Source: JAWRCU01 sp033542235
Lineage (GTDB): Bacteria > Pseudomonadota > Alphaproteobacteria > Rhizobiales > Rhizobiaceae
Assembly: GCF_033542235.1 (NCBI RefSeq)
Contig: NZ_JAWRCU010000005.1
Location: 248,001-312,000, forward strand
Direction of reading: 5' to 3'
DNA: 64,000 nt
Under the pieces are notes generated by a model that searched no databases, was not told where the DNA came from, and was given only the letters and a program-made list of their open reading frames with translations. Below are positions 25,749 through 34,521 of this stretch, one piece after another. Both the position numbers and the translations under genes were made by a program. The stretch's first letter is position 1; each line of letters starts with the position of its first letter.

Positions 25749-25877
25749 TTTCGCTTTCATGGATTAAAATTGTCGGCTAGCTTTTGCGACGGGCTGTCGA
25801 AAGAAGCGCTGCCCGTTGAATGGAGGACTCGCGCTCCGACGGGGGAAGCGCGAGAAAACAAAGAAGGGAACGTAGCG

Positions 25878-27194
25878 ATGAGCAGTGTTTGGAATTTCTC
25901 GATAACGCGAAGACATCTTCAGGCAGGCTGCGCTGCCGCGGCTCTCGCCCTGTCGTCGATCGGCATGGCCATGCCTGCATCGGCGCAGGACGTGACCACC
26001 ATCAAGGTGCTCAACTGGCAGCCGGGCGGCCCCGACTACTGGGCAGCCCTGGTCAAGGCCTTCGAAGCCGAAAATCCGGATGTGAAGGTGGAGCTCGAGA
26101 CGGTTCCCTTTGATCGTTATCCCGAAGTCCAGGGGCCATACATCGCGACCAAGAGTGGCCCCGACGTCATGGAGAACAACAGCGGTCTCGAACTCTACGA
26201 TCGCCGCTCGGCCTACATTCCGCTCCCGGCCGACCTCGTCAAGAGCGCGGGCAGCGACCTGATCACCTATAGCGGCGGCTGCCTGAATTTCGATGCCAGC
26301 CAGGCCTGCTACGGATTGCCCTTCGGCTATCAGGGCAACGTGATGTACTACAACAAGAAGGTGCTGAAGGAGGCTGGGCTCGATCCTCAGAATCCGCCGA
26401 AGACATGGGACGAGATGGACAAGGCCTGCAAGGCCGTGGCCGCGATCGGCAAGACCTGTCTCGCACATGGCATGACCGGCGTGTTCCCGGCCTATTGGAA
26501 CTTCCCCGAGATCGCGCGAAACTATCTGAGCGAGGACGACATGCGCGCCGTGCTCGCCGGCGACATGCCTTGGACCGATCCGAAGATGAAGAGCATCCTC
26601 GAGGCCATGGCTTCCATCGGCAAGCGCGGCTGGATCAATTCCAACTCGCCCTCGATCTCGATGCTGCCCGATGGCGCGGACATCTTCTCGAGCGGCAAGG
26701 CGGCCTTCGCCAGCACCATCATCGCCGATGCCGTCAACTGGCAGGCGTTTGGCGCAGCGCTTGGCGATGAGAATGTCGGCGCGATGCGGTGGCCGGTCCT
26801 GGTGCCCGATGCTCCCCTCGCAAACAGCTTCAGCGGCGTCGAAAGCTCGGTATTCGGCGTGACTTCCTGGTCAACCAAGCAGGAGGCAGGACTGAAATTC
26901 GTGAAGTTCATCGCGGGCAAGAAGAATGGCGATCTCCTGATCTCGGTGGGCGGCGGGATTCCGCTCAATAAGAATGTCGATACCACCCTATTCCCCAAGT
27001 CCGAGGCGCTAGCGCAGATCCGCGAGATCATCAAGAAGCCGACGCTCCATGTCGGCGTGCTGCTGAGCGGTCAGGAGGCCGACGCGCTCGCCCGCGGCTG
27101 GCAGGAAGTGACGCTCGGCCGCATCAGCGTGGATGACTGGGTGGCTCGTATGCAGGTCGCGCTGGAAGAAAGCCCGGGCAAGACCAAGGAGTGA
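25878..27194 (+). CDS. CUT1-type sugar ABC importer, family 1 solute-binding protein
   Basis: 438-residue precursor. The N-terminus carries SITRRHLQAGCAAAALAL, a possible twin-arginine signal, with cleavage near ASAQ-D. The mature protein has the SBP_bac_1 pattern: IKVLNWQPGGPDYWAALVKA, CYGLPFGYQGNVMYYNKKVL, and a C-terminal ISVGGGIPLNK. It feeds the two permeases encoded downstream. The ATG at 25878 is taken because AAGAAGGGAA lies upstream and the signal peptide starts there. Confidence 0.92.
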   Translation: MSSVWNFSITRRHLQAGCAAAALALSSIGMAMPASAQDVTTIKVLNWQPGGPDYWAALVKAFEAENPDVKVELETVPFDRYPEVQGPYIATKSGPDVMENNSGLELYDRRSAYIPLPADLVKSAGSDLITYSGGCLNFDASQACYGLPFGYQGNVMYYNKKVLKEAGLDPQNPPKTWDEMDKACKAVAAIGKTCLAHGMTGVFPAYWNFPEIARNYLSEDDMRAVLAGDMPWTDPKMKSILEAMASIGKRGWINSNSPSISMLPDGADIFSSGKAAFASTIIADAVNWQAFGAALGDENVGAMRWPVLVPDAPLANSFSGVESSVFGVTSWSTKQEAGLKFVKFIAGKKNGDLLISVGGGIPLNKNVDTTLFPKSEALAQIREIIKKPTLHVGVLLSGQEADALARGWQEVTLGRISVDDWVARMQVALEESPGKTKE

Positions 27195-27201
27195 TGGGAA
27201 C

Positions 27202-27225
27202 GGCGGGGCCGCGTGCGGCCCCGCC
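27202..27225 (+). other. GC-rich stem-loop after the CUT1 binding-protein gene
   Basis: GGCGGGGCCGC and GCGGCCCCGCC form an 11-bp perfect stem with a two-base loop, followed by TTCTTT, eight bases after the stop codon. It could act as a partial terminator or as a 3' stabiliser that raises binding-protein mRNA over permease mRNA. Confidence 0.65.
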
Positions 27226-27248
27226 TTCTTTGAGCAAGGCGCGAAACC

Positions 27249-28184
27249 ATGAGTTCACAGACAATGCCGAACCAGGCAGCCGGTGCAGTCCGGGTGCATC
27301 GGCGCCGGAAGTTCGGCTTGTCGCCTCTCGCGGTCGCGCTGGTGCTGCCGGGCGTGGTGCTTGCCATCCTGTTCAAGCTCATGCCGCTCGTCCATGCACT
27401 ATGGCTCAGCCTGCTCCGGACACGCGGCTTCGAGGACCCGACCTTCGCCGGTCTGCGCAATTACTACTCGGCGTTCCGCGACCCGGTCGTGGCACAGGCC
27501 TTCCGAAATGCCATCATGGTGTTCCTCACGCTGCCAGTCTGGATTTTCCTGCCGCTGATCATTGCGCTGCTCCTGTTTCAGCGGACGCCCGGCTGGAAAT
27601 TCTTCCGGGCCGTCTATTTCCTGCCCTACATGATCGCCCCCGTCGTGGTCGGCATCATGTTCCGGCAGATCCTTGCGCCGGAGGGACCGCTCAACGCGTT
27701 GCTCATCGCAATTGGGCTCTCGCCGCTCGCCATCGAGTGGCTGAACGGTCCCAACAGCGCGCTCTTCTCGCTGACCAGCGTCGCGCTCTGGAGCTTCTTC
27801 GGTCTCGGAGTCCTGACCTATCTCTCGGGGCTCGCCACGGTACCCCAGGATATTGTCGAAGCGGCCCGGCTCGACGGTGCGGGCTTCTTCCGGCTTCTGG
27901 TCAGCGTCGCGATGCCGCTCATCAGGCCCGTGATCGGCTACTGGACCGTGCTCTGCATGTCGAGCATGCTGATCTGGATGTTCCCGCTTATCTATGCACT
28001 GACGCGCGGCGGGCCGGGCAGCGCGACGATGCTGCCGGAGTATCTCGTCTTCACGACCACTTTCGAATTCCTCAATCGCGGGAAAGGCGCCGCCATAGGC
28101 ATGGCGCTTTTCGTCTTCGCCGCGCTCGTCTCGGCTTTCGTGGTCCGGCGCATGTATCGGGAAGGGACGGGGAGGTCGTCATGA
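27249..28184 (+). CDS. CUT1-type sugar ABC importer, permease (MalF/UgpA-like)
   Basis: 311 residues with six to seven membrane segments. A basic N-terminus precedes the first segment (LAVALVLPGVVLAILFKLMP). The ATPase-contacting EAA loop reads EAARLDGAGFFRLLVSVAMP. It forms a heterodimer with the next gene product, whose ATG overlaps its stop (ATGA). No ATPase gene is found in this operon. Confidence 0.93.
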   Translation: MSSQTMPNQAAGAVRVHRRRKFGLSPLAVALVLPGVVLAILFKLMPLVHALWLSLLRTRGFEDPTFAGLRNYYSAFRDPVVAQAFRNAIMVFLTLPVWIFLPLIIALLLFQRTPGWKFFRAVYFLPYMIAPVVVGIMFRQILAPEGPLNALLIAIGLSPLAIEWLNGPNSALFSLTSVALWSFFGLGVLTYLSGLATVPQDIVEAARLDGAGFFRLLVSVAMPLIRPVIGYWTVLCMSSMLIWMFPLIYALTRGGPGSATMLPEYLVFTTTFEFLNRGKGAAIGMALFVFAALVSAFVVRRMYREGTGRSS

Positions 28185-29050
28185 GCGCAGCCGCGATCCA
28201 GCTACGCCGACCCGGGCCAAGCGGCCGCATGCTCCGCAGCCTGGCGAGGTGGCTCGTCACCTTTGCGCTGGTCGTCGTCGCCGTCGGCGCCCTCTATCCG
28301 CTGCTTTTCACGATCATCAATTCGCTGAAGTCGCGGGTTGCCTATGCGCAGAGCCCCTTGGGTCTGCCGGCGAACATCACCTTCGAGAACTACCTGGAGA
28401 CCTTCAGCCGCATACATGTGCCGCGGCTTCTGTTCAACAGCATCGTGACCACGGCAGGCGGCCTGGTGCTGTCCACCGTCGCGGCACTTTTTATCGCCTA
28501 TGCCGTGACCAAGCTTCGCATGCCTGGCGGTAATCTAGTCTTCCTTTTCATCATTTCGATGCTCGTCATCCCGAGCCAGGTCGTGATCTATCCGCTCTAC
28601 GACACCATTCTCAGCTTGGGATTTGGCGGCACCTATCAGGGATTGATCCTGGCCTATGCCGCATTCGGCCTGCCGATGAGCACCTACCTTCTCGTCGCTT
28701 ATTTCCGGGCGATTCCCGACGAGTTGATCGAGGCGGCGCGGCTGGACGGGGCAGGGGACATGCGCATTCTCTTCCAGGTGCTGCTGCCGGTCTCGACGCC
28801 GGCCATCGCCGCACTCTCCATCCTCAATTTCGTCTGGATGTGGAACGACCTGCTGTTGCCGCTCGTCATCATGGGCGGTTCGGGCAACACCACACTCATG
28901 GTCGGCGTCGCACTGCTTTCGGGCCAGTACGACGTCTCGATCCCGCTCATCAGCGCAGGCCTGATCGTGGCGCTGCTGCCGGTGATGATCGTCTATCTCG
29001 TGTTCCAGCGCCAGATCCTGAACGGCGCCATTGCGGGGGCTGTGCGATGA
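28181..29050 (+). CDS. CUT1-type sugar ABC importer, permease (MalG/UgpE-like)
   Basis: 289 residues, six membrane segments. The EAA loop is EAARLDGAGDMRILFQVLLP and the C-terminus ends with LVFQRQILNGAIAGAVR, where MalG-type proteins interact with the ATPase (QRxxxxGLxxGAVKG pattern). GGGGAGGTCGTC precedes the ATG. Coupled to the upstream permease gene and, by ATGA overlap, to the mutarotase gene downstream. Confidence 0.93.
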   Translation: MSAAAIQLRRPGPSGRMLRSLARWLVTFALVVVAVGALYPLLFTIINSLKSRVAYAQSPLGLPANITFENYLETFSRIHVPRLLFNSIVTTAGGLVLSTVAALFIAYAVTKLRMPGGNLVFLFIISMLVIPSQVVIYPLYDTILSLGFGGTYQGLILAYAAFGLPMSTYLLVAYFRAIPDELIEAARLDGAGDMRILFQVLLPVSTPAIAALSILNFVWMWNDLLLPLVIMGGSGNTTLMVGVALLSGQYDVSIPLISAGLIVALLPVMIVYLVFQRQILNGAIAGAVR

Positions 29051-29406
29051 TAACGAAGGGACCAGGCGAGGCGGTGCTTTTCATCTATCGGCTGAAGCCG
29101 GGCATGGGACCGGAATATGACCGCGCGCATGAGGCGGTCTGGCCGGAAATCCTGGAGGTGATCGATGAGGCCGGCATCTACGACTACCAGATCTGGCGCC
29201 ATGGCGATCTGGTTGTCTCCCGCATGCGCACACGGCACGGCTTCGATCACGCGAGCTCCGTGACCGGCGCAAGTGCCGTGCAGAAGCGCTGGACGGAATC
29301 CCTCGGTCATGTCTTCGCCGATATCGCGGATGCGAATGGCGAGCCTCTCTGGCTGGAGGAAGTGTTCCGCCACCGCGTCCATACGCCGGCAGGAGATCGG
29401 TCGTGA
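29047..29406 (+). CDS. L-rhamnose mutarotase-like protein (RhaM family)
   Basis: 119 residues, close to the usual ~104 of RhaM. The family pattern is clear: YRLKPGMGPEYDRAHEAVW at the N-terminus (catalytic Tyr and His region), then IYDYQIWRHGDLVV and a C-terminal LEEVFR. RhaM interconverts alpha and beta anomers of L-rhamnose; relatives act on fucose or other sugars. There is no rhamnose isomerase, kinase or dehydrogenase in the window, so the true sugar may be different. It is the last gene of the CUT1 operon, which implies the imported substrate is a reducing sugar or releases one. Confidence 0.87.
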   Translation: MITKGPGEAVLFIYRLKPGMGPEYDRAHEAVWPEILEVIDEAGIYDYQIWRHGDLVVSRMRTRHGFDHASSVTGASAVQKRWTESLGHVFADIADANGEPLWLEEVFRHRVHTPAGDRS

Positions 29407-29417
29407 GGACCGTGCCC

Positions 29418-30293
29418 TCACGTCGGGCGCGCCGGAGGCCGTTTTTCTCGGATTGGGGCCAGGGGAAAATTCGGCGCGGGCAGTGTGCCGTCGAAGGCTT
29501 GCGTGACCGCGCTCGCCGCATCGAAAAGGGCGCGGCAGGCATCGTCGAAGCTCACCCGCTCTTTGGCCGAGGGCAGATAGGGCATGGTGAGAGCGGCCAT
29601 GGCGTGGCCCTCGGAATCGAGGATCGGGAAGCTCACATCGGTGATGCCCTGCAGTCCCTCGCCGGCGATCATCTCATATCCGCGGCGATGGATGGCTTCG
29701 ATCCGCTGTTCGAGCGCCTTGGCCGTGTCCTGAGAAACCGTCCGCTCGATTTGTTGGAAAGCCCAGTCCTTGATGGCGGGTCGCTGGAAGGCAATCAGCA
29801 CGCGACCGGAAGCCGTTGCGGCGGCAGGGTTCTGCGTGCCAACGCGCAGCCGGAAACCGAGCGGCGCGGGACTGTCGACCTGAGCGACGACGCGGATATC
29901 GAGATGGTCGAGCACCGCGATATGCATGGCCTGGTAGGCCTCGACCGAGGCCGAGGTCATGATCGGCAGGGCGATATCGAGCATGCGCCGCATCGGCGGA
30001 TAGCGGTTGGAGAGGTCGTGCAGCCGGTTGGACAGGAAAAGCCCGTCGTCGCCCGGCCGGCGCTGGATAAAGCCGCGCCGTTCGAGCACCATCACCACGC
30101 GGTAGACCTCCTGCAGCGATCGGCCAAGCAACTGGGCGATTTCGCTCTGGGTGACGCCGCGGGACATGCCTGCAAGCAATTCGAGGACATCGAGCCCCTT
30201 TTCGAGCGCAGGCGCGCCATAGGCCTGCTTGGTCTCGGCTGCGCTCGGCGTCTTGGCAGGTCGAGCGGTCGTCGTGCTGGTCTTCTTCGGCAT
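29418..30293 (-). CDS. IclR-family transcriptional regulator
   Basis: 291 residues. A Lys/Thr/Ala-rich N-terminal tail (to about residue 25) is followed by the IclR helix-turn-helix (VTQSEIAQLLGRSLQEVYRV) and wing, then the GAF-like effector domain (AYQAMHIAVLDHLDIRVVAQ, GRVLIAFQ, GLQGITDVSFPILD). The ATG at 30293 is chosen since frames further upstream enter the promoter region. It is convergent with the CUT1 operon and divergent from the deacylase-dehydratase pair, so it may control either or both. Confidence 0.92.
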   Translation of the reverse strand: MPKKTSTTTARPAKTPSAAETKQAYGAPALEKGLDVLELLAGMSRGVTQSEIAQLLGRSLQEVYRVVMVLERRGFIQRRPGDDGLFLSNRLHDLSNRYPPMRRMLDIALPIMTSASVEAYQAMHIAVLDHLDIRVVAQVDSPAPLGFRLRVGTQNPAAATASGRVLIAFQRPAIKDWAFQQIERTVSQDTAKALEQRIEAIHRRGYEMIAGEGLQGITDVSFPILDSEGHAMAALTMPYLPSAKERVSFDDACRALFDAASAVTQAFDGTLPAPNFPLAPIREKRPPARPT

Positions 30294-30308
30294 ATGGCCC
30301 CGTCGGTT

Positions 30309-30347
30309 GGAAACGACGAGTACTATCATATAAGAAATCAAGTTTCC
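30309..30347. promoter_or_regulatory. Candidate operator in the IclR/deacylase divergent gap
   Basis: GGAAAC (30309-30314) and GTTTCC (30342-30347) are inverted about a 27-bp AT-rich centre that also contains GAAATCAAGTTTC, a shorter dyad. The spacing and GAAA/TTTC arms suit an IclR-family site. It lies 16-54 bp upstream of the IclR start codon. Confidence 0.4.
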
Positions 30348-30430
30348 GTCTATAAAATTTGTCGTCCTCCTGCGACACATCCCGCCGGGCCAGGATCCGC
30401 TTCCTTCAAATCCAGCACCAAGAGTAGCAC

Positions 30431-31453
30431 ATGGAACGCAACACCACCCAACAGCTGACACCCGCGACAGTGGACTTCGACAAACCGGGAAAGCAGATCG
30501 GTGCGTTTCATGTGCCATTCTCGGCGCATGACGATGCCTGGGGTGTGGTGCCGGTCCCGGTCGCCGTGATCAGCAACGGCAAGGGGCCGACCGTCATTCT
30601 CGAAGGCGGCAATCATGGCGATGAGTATGAAGGTCCGATCACGCTCGGCGAACTGATCCGCGACCTTGATCCGGCTTCGGTTTCGGGTCGCCTGATCTTT
30701 ATTCCGGCGATCAATCAGCCGGCAGTCATGGCGGCGCAGCGCGTCTCGCCGATCGACGGGATCAACATGAACCGTACCTTTCCCGGCGATCCGCTGGGCA
30801 CGACGACACGGCAGATTGCGGCTTTCGTCAACGACGTGTTGTTTCCGATGGGCGATGTGTTCATCGATCTCCATTCGGGCGGTTCGTCGCTGGACATCAT
30901 CCCGAGCGCCGTCATCGAACCGGGCAAGTCGCCGGAGCAGCATGAGGCGAATGTGGCGGCGGCGACGGCTTTTGGTGCGCCGATCGCCGTGGTGATCGAC
31001 AACAGAGGGGATCCGCGGACGGCGACCGCTTCGGCCGCCCTGGCAGGCCTGACGGTGATCGGCACGGAGATGGCGGGCGGCGGCACGGTGTCGATCGACG
31101 CGCTCGCGCTTTGCCGTCGAGGTGTCCGAAACGTGCTGGCGCATCTCGGGGTGGTGCCGCGCCACTTTGCGACGCCCGTCGAGAAGCCGCCCGCTCTTTT
31201 CGAATTGACATCTCGCGCCCATGTGATCGTGGAAGACGACGGCGTGTTCGAGCCGATCCATCGACTCGGCACGGAAGTGCGGGCAGGGGAACTGGCAGGG
31301 CGCATACACTTCATCACGCAGCCTGGCCGCAAGCCTGTCGATCTGCATTATCGAGCCGACGGCATCGTCTATGGCCGGCGCCAACCCGGCAGAGTGCGTC
31401 CCGGCAATTGCTGTCTCGTCGTTGCCACGCCTTATGAAAGCAAGAAGCCATGA
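30431..31453 (+). CDS. Succinylglutamate desuccinylase/aspartoacylase-family zinc deacylase
   Basis: 340 residues, cytoplasmic. Zinc ligands are seen in EGGNHGDEYEG (His and Glu, about residues 60-70) and in IDLHSGGSSLDI (His). GINMNRTFPGDP supplies the substrate-binding Asn-Arg pair typical of aspartoacylases and of DoeB-type N-acetyl-diaminobutyrate deacetylases. It should hydrolyse an N-acyl amino acid to the free amino acid. The next gene (dehydratase) overlaps its stop (ATGA), so the product is probably deaminated next. It is a paralogue of the protein at 40.3 kb. Confidence 0.85.
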   Translation: MERNTTQQLTPATVDFDKPGKQIGAFHVPFSAHDDAWGVVPVPVAVISNGKGPTVILEGGNHGDEYEGPITLGELIRDLDPASVSGRLIFIPAINQPAVMAAQRVSPIDGINMNRTFPGDPLGTTTRQIAAFVNDVLFPMGDVFIDLHSGGSSLDIIPSAVIEPGKSPEQHEANVAAATAFGAPIAVVIDNRGDPRTATASAALAGLTVIGTEMAGGGTVSIDALALCRRGVRNVLAHLGVVPRHFATPVEKPPALFELTSRAHVIVEDDGVFEPIHRLGTEVRAGELAGRIHFITQPGRKPVDLHYRADGIVYGRRQPGRVRPGNCCLVVATPYESKKP

Positions 31454-32388
31454 TTTCCTTGGACGACATCCGCGCGGCCGCCGATCGTATTGCGCCGCAT
31501 ATTCGCGACACGCCGACCATCGAGGTCACGGCAGTTTCGGAGCCGGTCACGGACGCCCGCCTCATGCTCAAGCTCGAATGCCTGCAGGCGACGGGCTCGT
31601 TCAAGGCACGTGGGGCGACCAACAAGTTGCTCACCTTGCAAAAGAACGAGCTCGCGAACGGCATTGTCACGGCATCCGGCGGCAATCACGGGCTCGCAGT
31701 GGCGCGCGCGGCGCGGCTCGCCGGGGTTCCGGCCACGGTGTTCGTCACAGAGAGTGCGACGCAGGAAAAACGAGATAAGCTCAAGCGTTGGGGAGCGAAG
31801 GTCGAAGTGCTGGGGCAGATCTGGAACGAGACCAACGAGGCCGCGCTCGCTTTCGCCGAAGAGAAGGGCGCCGCCTATTTCCACCCCTTCGCCGACCCAG
31901 CCGTGGTCGCGGGGCAGGGCACCGTGGGGCTCGAGCTTCAGGAGGCGCTACCTGACCTCGATGTCGCGCTGGTGGCGATCGGCGGCGGCGGACTGATCTC
32001 GGGCATGGCCGTGGCCCTGAAAGCCCTCAAGCCATCCATACGCATCATCGGTATCGAGCCTGTCGGATCGCCGACGCTTCTCGCCTCCCTGCAGGCCGGC
32101 CACGTCGTCCGGCTCGAGAAGGTCACGAGCCGTGTCGCCACCATGAGCTGCGGCCAGACCGATCAGCAGATATTCGAGACGGTGCGCGACCATGTCGATG
32201 ACATCGTGCTGGTCTCCGACGAGGCGATGATCGACGCCGCGCGCTGGCTCTGGTTCGAGCTCGGCATCGCGGCGGACCTCAGCGGGGCGGCTGCGATCGC
32301 CGCATTGAGATCCGGCGCGGTGAGCTTCGGCCGCGACCACACGATCGGCGCGCTCGTCTGCGGTGCGGGACCCGACGGTATCGGCTGA
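31450..32388 (+). CDS. Threonine/serine dehydratase-like PLP enzyme
   Basis: 312 residues, fold-type II PLP enzyme. The Schiff-base lysine is in GSFKARGATNK (about residues 49-59), the phosphate-binding loop GGGGLISG (about 180) and the substrate loop ASGGNHG are intact. This is the short catalytic form without a regulatory ACT domain, as in catabolic dehydratases (TdcB, EutB, beta-hydroxyaspartate dehydratase BhcB). It removes water and ammonia from a beta-hydroxy amino acid to give a 2-oxo acid. Translationally coupled to the deacylase upstream, which implies a deacylation-deamination sequence. Confidence 0.87.
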   Translation: MISLDDIRAAADRIAPHIRDTPTIEVTAVSEPVTDARLMLKLECLQATGSFKARGATNKLLTLQKNELANGIVTASGGNHGLAVARAARLAGVPATVFVTESATQEKRDKLKRWGAKVEVLGQIWNETNEAALAFAEEKGAAYFHPFADPAVVAGQGTVGLELQEALPDLDVALVAIGGGGLISGMAVALKALKPSIRIIGIEPVGSPTLLASLQAGHVVRLEKVTSRVATMSCGQTDQQIFETVRDHVDDIVLVSDEAMIDAARWLWFELGIAADLSGAAAIAALRSGAVSFGRDHTIGALVCGAGPDGIG

Positions 32389-32408
32389 CTTTGCGTTTCC
32401 GGAGCCGA

Positions 32409-33209
32409 TCAATTGCCGGCGAGCGACAGGTTGCGCGCACGCTCGCGCAGCGCTGCCAGCAATTCAGACCGCCGCGGCTGAGGCGTGTCGACCGGCAGAA
32501 CAAGGCACAACGTCCGCGTGATTGCACCGCTTCTTTCGCGCAATGGCGCCGCCATGCACCAGGTGAAGCTGTCGGCAAGCCCCGAAGTCTCGCTGAAGCC
32601 CTGCTCGCGGGCGTTGGCGATATCTGCCAGGAAGGCGTCCTGCGCGATCACGCGGCCGTCGCGGAGCCGGAAGTCCTCCTTCGGGATGAAGGCACGCACT
32701 TCGTCGTCGCTCATGTGGCTGAGCAAGAGCCGGCCGGATGCCGTCCACGGAATTGGCACCTCGACGCCGACGTCGCTCGAGATACGGAACGGCCCCGGCG
32801 AGCCGCGGCAATCGAGCACGACGTATTTGTTGCCGCGCAGCCCACACAGTTGGACCGTCTCGCCCGTCTCGGCAGCCATTGCGTCCATCGTCTCGATGAT
32901 CCGCCGATAATGCGCATTGTGATGGCTGTAGGCCCAGCCGAACAGATGCATCGCGCGGCCGAAATAGACGTGGCCGTCCGAACCGACATTCTCCAGCATC
33001 TCGGCATCGAGCAGACTGTTCACGATCTCGTAGGTGGTCGAACGCGGCGCGTTGATCATTTTGGCGATATCGCCGACGCGTGCGGGCGCGCGGTGCTTCA
33101 GCAGTGCCTCGAGCAGCATGATGACACGATCGATGCCGCGTTTGCGCTCGCCGCCGCGCTGGACCGGGATGCTGTCCGCTCCAAGGACCTCAATTGCTTC
33201 GTTGGTCAT
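32409..33209 (-). CDS. IclR-family transcriptional regulator
   Basis: 266 residues. IclR helix-turn-helix with RVGDIAKMINAPRSTTYEIV (about 42-61) and the effector domain (GETVQLCGLRGNKYVVLDC, WTASGRLLLSHM, GFSETSGLADSFTWCMAAPL). The ATG at 33209 is preceded by GGCGGGAAACC. It is divergent from the CUT2 operon, with a large symmetrical dyad in the gap, and convergent with the dehydratase gene, so it is likely the repressor of the CUT2 operon. Confidence 0.92.
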   Translation of the reverse strand: MTNEAIEVLGADSIPVQRGGERKRGIDRVIMLLEALLKHRAPARVGDIAKMINAPRSTTYEIVNSLLDAEMLENVGSDGHVYFGRAMHLFGWAYSHHNAHYRRIIETMDAMAAETGETVQLCGLRGNKYVVLDCRGSPGPFRISSDVGVEVPIPWTASGRLLLSHMSDDEVRAFIPKEDFRLRDGRVIAQDAFLADIANAREQGFSETSGLADSFTWCMAAPLRERSGAITRTLCLVLPVDTPQPRRSELLAALRERARNLSLAGN

Positions 33210-33290
33210 GGTTTCCCGCCCGCGATGGTCGTTTGCGGGTCCTCGTCTCAAGACGCTTGAAAACTGTCAAGGCCGCGTCTAGCATCCCTC

Positions 33291-33328
33291 TGTCCGATAT
33301 ATAGACATACTGTCTGAAATACCGGACA
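33291..33328. promoter_or_regulatory. Nested dyad, predicted IclR operator of the CUT2 operon
   Basis: TGTCCG (33291-33296) mirrors CGGACA (33323-33328), and inside them AGACA-TAC-TGTCT (33303-33315) is a perfect inner dyad with nearly the same centre (33309). The double symmetry fits an IclR dimer-of-dimers. It lies 82 bp before the divergent IclR start and 122 bp before the binding-protein start. A separate small stem-loop, CTTCCGC-AGT-GCGGAAG, at 33372-33388 would be in the 5' leader of the binding-protein mRNA. Confidence 0.55.
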
Positions 33329-33449
33329 CACACAAGTCTTGGCGCATGCAGGCCAGACGAGGGGCTGGCGCCTTCCGCAGTGCGGAAGCCGTAGGGGCCT
33401 CTCGTCGCGACCACTCGCGCCGCGACGCAAACGAACAGGGGAACAAGTC

Positions 33450-34502
33450 ATGACCAGAGCATCCATCTTCGCATCCGCAAGCGCCCTATGCCTCGGGCTT
33501 CTGCTCAGCATCGGCGCGGCATCCCAAGCGCAAGCTGCGGCCAAGTGCATCAAGGGCGACCGCAAGGCGCCCTATACGATCGGCTGGGCCAACATCTATT
33601 CCGTGCCGACCTGGATGAAGCAGACCCAGGGCACGATCGAGGCCGAGGTCGAAGAGCTGAAGAAGAAGGGGCTGGTCGACAAGCTGGTCGTCACCGATGC
33701 GCAAGGTGACGCCAACACGCAGATCCAGCAAATCCAGTCGATGATCGATTCGAATGTCGACGCCATCATCCTGATCGCGGGGTCCTCGACCGCGCCTGCA
33801 CGCGTGGTGGCAGATGCCTGCGCGAAGGGCATCGCGATCATCAATTTCGACAGCCTGGTCGACACGGATCAGGTCACCGCCAAGGTGAATACGGACTCCG
33901 CGCAATGGGGCGAGCAGGCCGCGAAATTCCTGATTGATGCGATGGGCGGCAAGGGCAAGATCCTCGTCCTCAACGGCCCTGCCGGCATTTCGGTGAGCGA
34001 CGACCGCCGCAAGGGCGCGCAGCCCGTTCTGGACGCCAACAAGGATGTGACGATCCTCGCGGAGACCAATACGCCTTACAACGTCGCGCCCGCGCAGGAG
34101 GCTGTCACCAGCCTGCTCTTCGCGAACCCCGAGATAGACGGCATCCTGTCGCTCGGCGGCGCGCTTTCGGCAGGCGCGGTTCTGGCGCTCGACAAGCAAG
34201 GCCGCGACCAGGTGCCGATCACCGGTGAAAACGCTCGGCAGTTCCTCGAGCTGTGGAAGGAGAAGGGGCTGAAGTCCTGGGCGACGATGCAGCCGAACTG
34301 GCTCGGCGCCTTCGCCACCTACGTTGCCGTTCAGGCACTCGAGGGCAAGGACGTGCCGGCCTTCATCAAGATCCCGCTGCCGATCATCGACAACTCCAAT
34401 CTCGACGAATATCTGGCCCGCGCCAAGGATTTCCCGGCTGACGGCTACATCTATTCGCCCTACGATCAGGCACTGTTCGACAAGCTCCTCGCCGGGAAAT
34501 GA
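33450..34502 (+). CDS. CUT2-type ABC importer, periplasmic binding protein
   Basis: 350-residue precursor with a signal peptide (hydrophobic ASALCLGLLLSIGAA, cleavage near QAQA-A). The mature protein shows the Peripla_BP_4 fold: TIGWANIYSVPTWMKQTQGT, IILIAGSSTAPARVVADA, LSLGGALSAGAVLALD. It starts the CUT2 operon, with CAGGGGAACAAGTC upstream. The substrate cannot be told; context suggests a sugar-like molecule processed by the deacylases and PLP enzymes around it. Confidence 0.92.
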   Translation: MTRASIFASASALCLGLLLSIGAASQAQAAAKCIKGDRKAPYTIGWANIYSVPTWMKQTQGTIEAEVEELKKKGLVDKLVVTDAQGDANTQIQQIQSMIDSNVDAIILIAGSSTAPARVVADACAKGIAIINFDSLVDTDQVTAKVNTDSAQWGEQAAKFLIDAMGGKGKILVLNGPAGISVSDDRRKGAQPVLDANKDVTILAETNTPYNVAPAQEAVTSLLFANPEIDGILSLGGALSAGAVLALDKQGRDQVPITGENARQFLELWKEKGLKSWATMQPNWLGAFATYVAVQALEGKDVPAFIKIPLPIIDNSNLDEYLARAKDFPADGYIYSPYDQALFDKLLAGK

Positions 34503-34521
34503 GCCGGAAGGCCTGACGCAA

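Noticed and set aside
27191..28180. Long open frame running ahead of the second CUT1 permease and overlapping the first permease in another frame
   Set aside because: Its Arg/Pro/His-rich translation is typical of an out-of-frame reading of G+C-rich coding DNA, and the first permease in the other frame has clear membrane segments and the EAA loop.
33372..33388. Stem-loop CTTCCGC-AGT-GCGGAAG considered as a terminator
   Set aside because: It lies in the 5' leader of the CUT2 binding-protein gene, has no U-run and cannot terminate the divergent IclR transcript.
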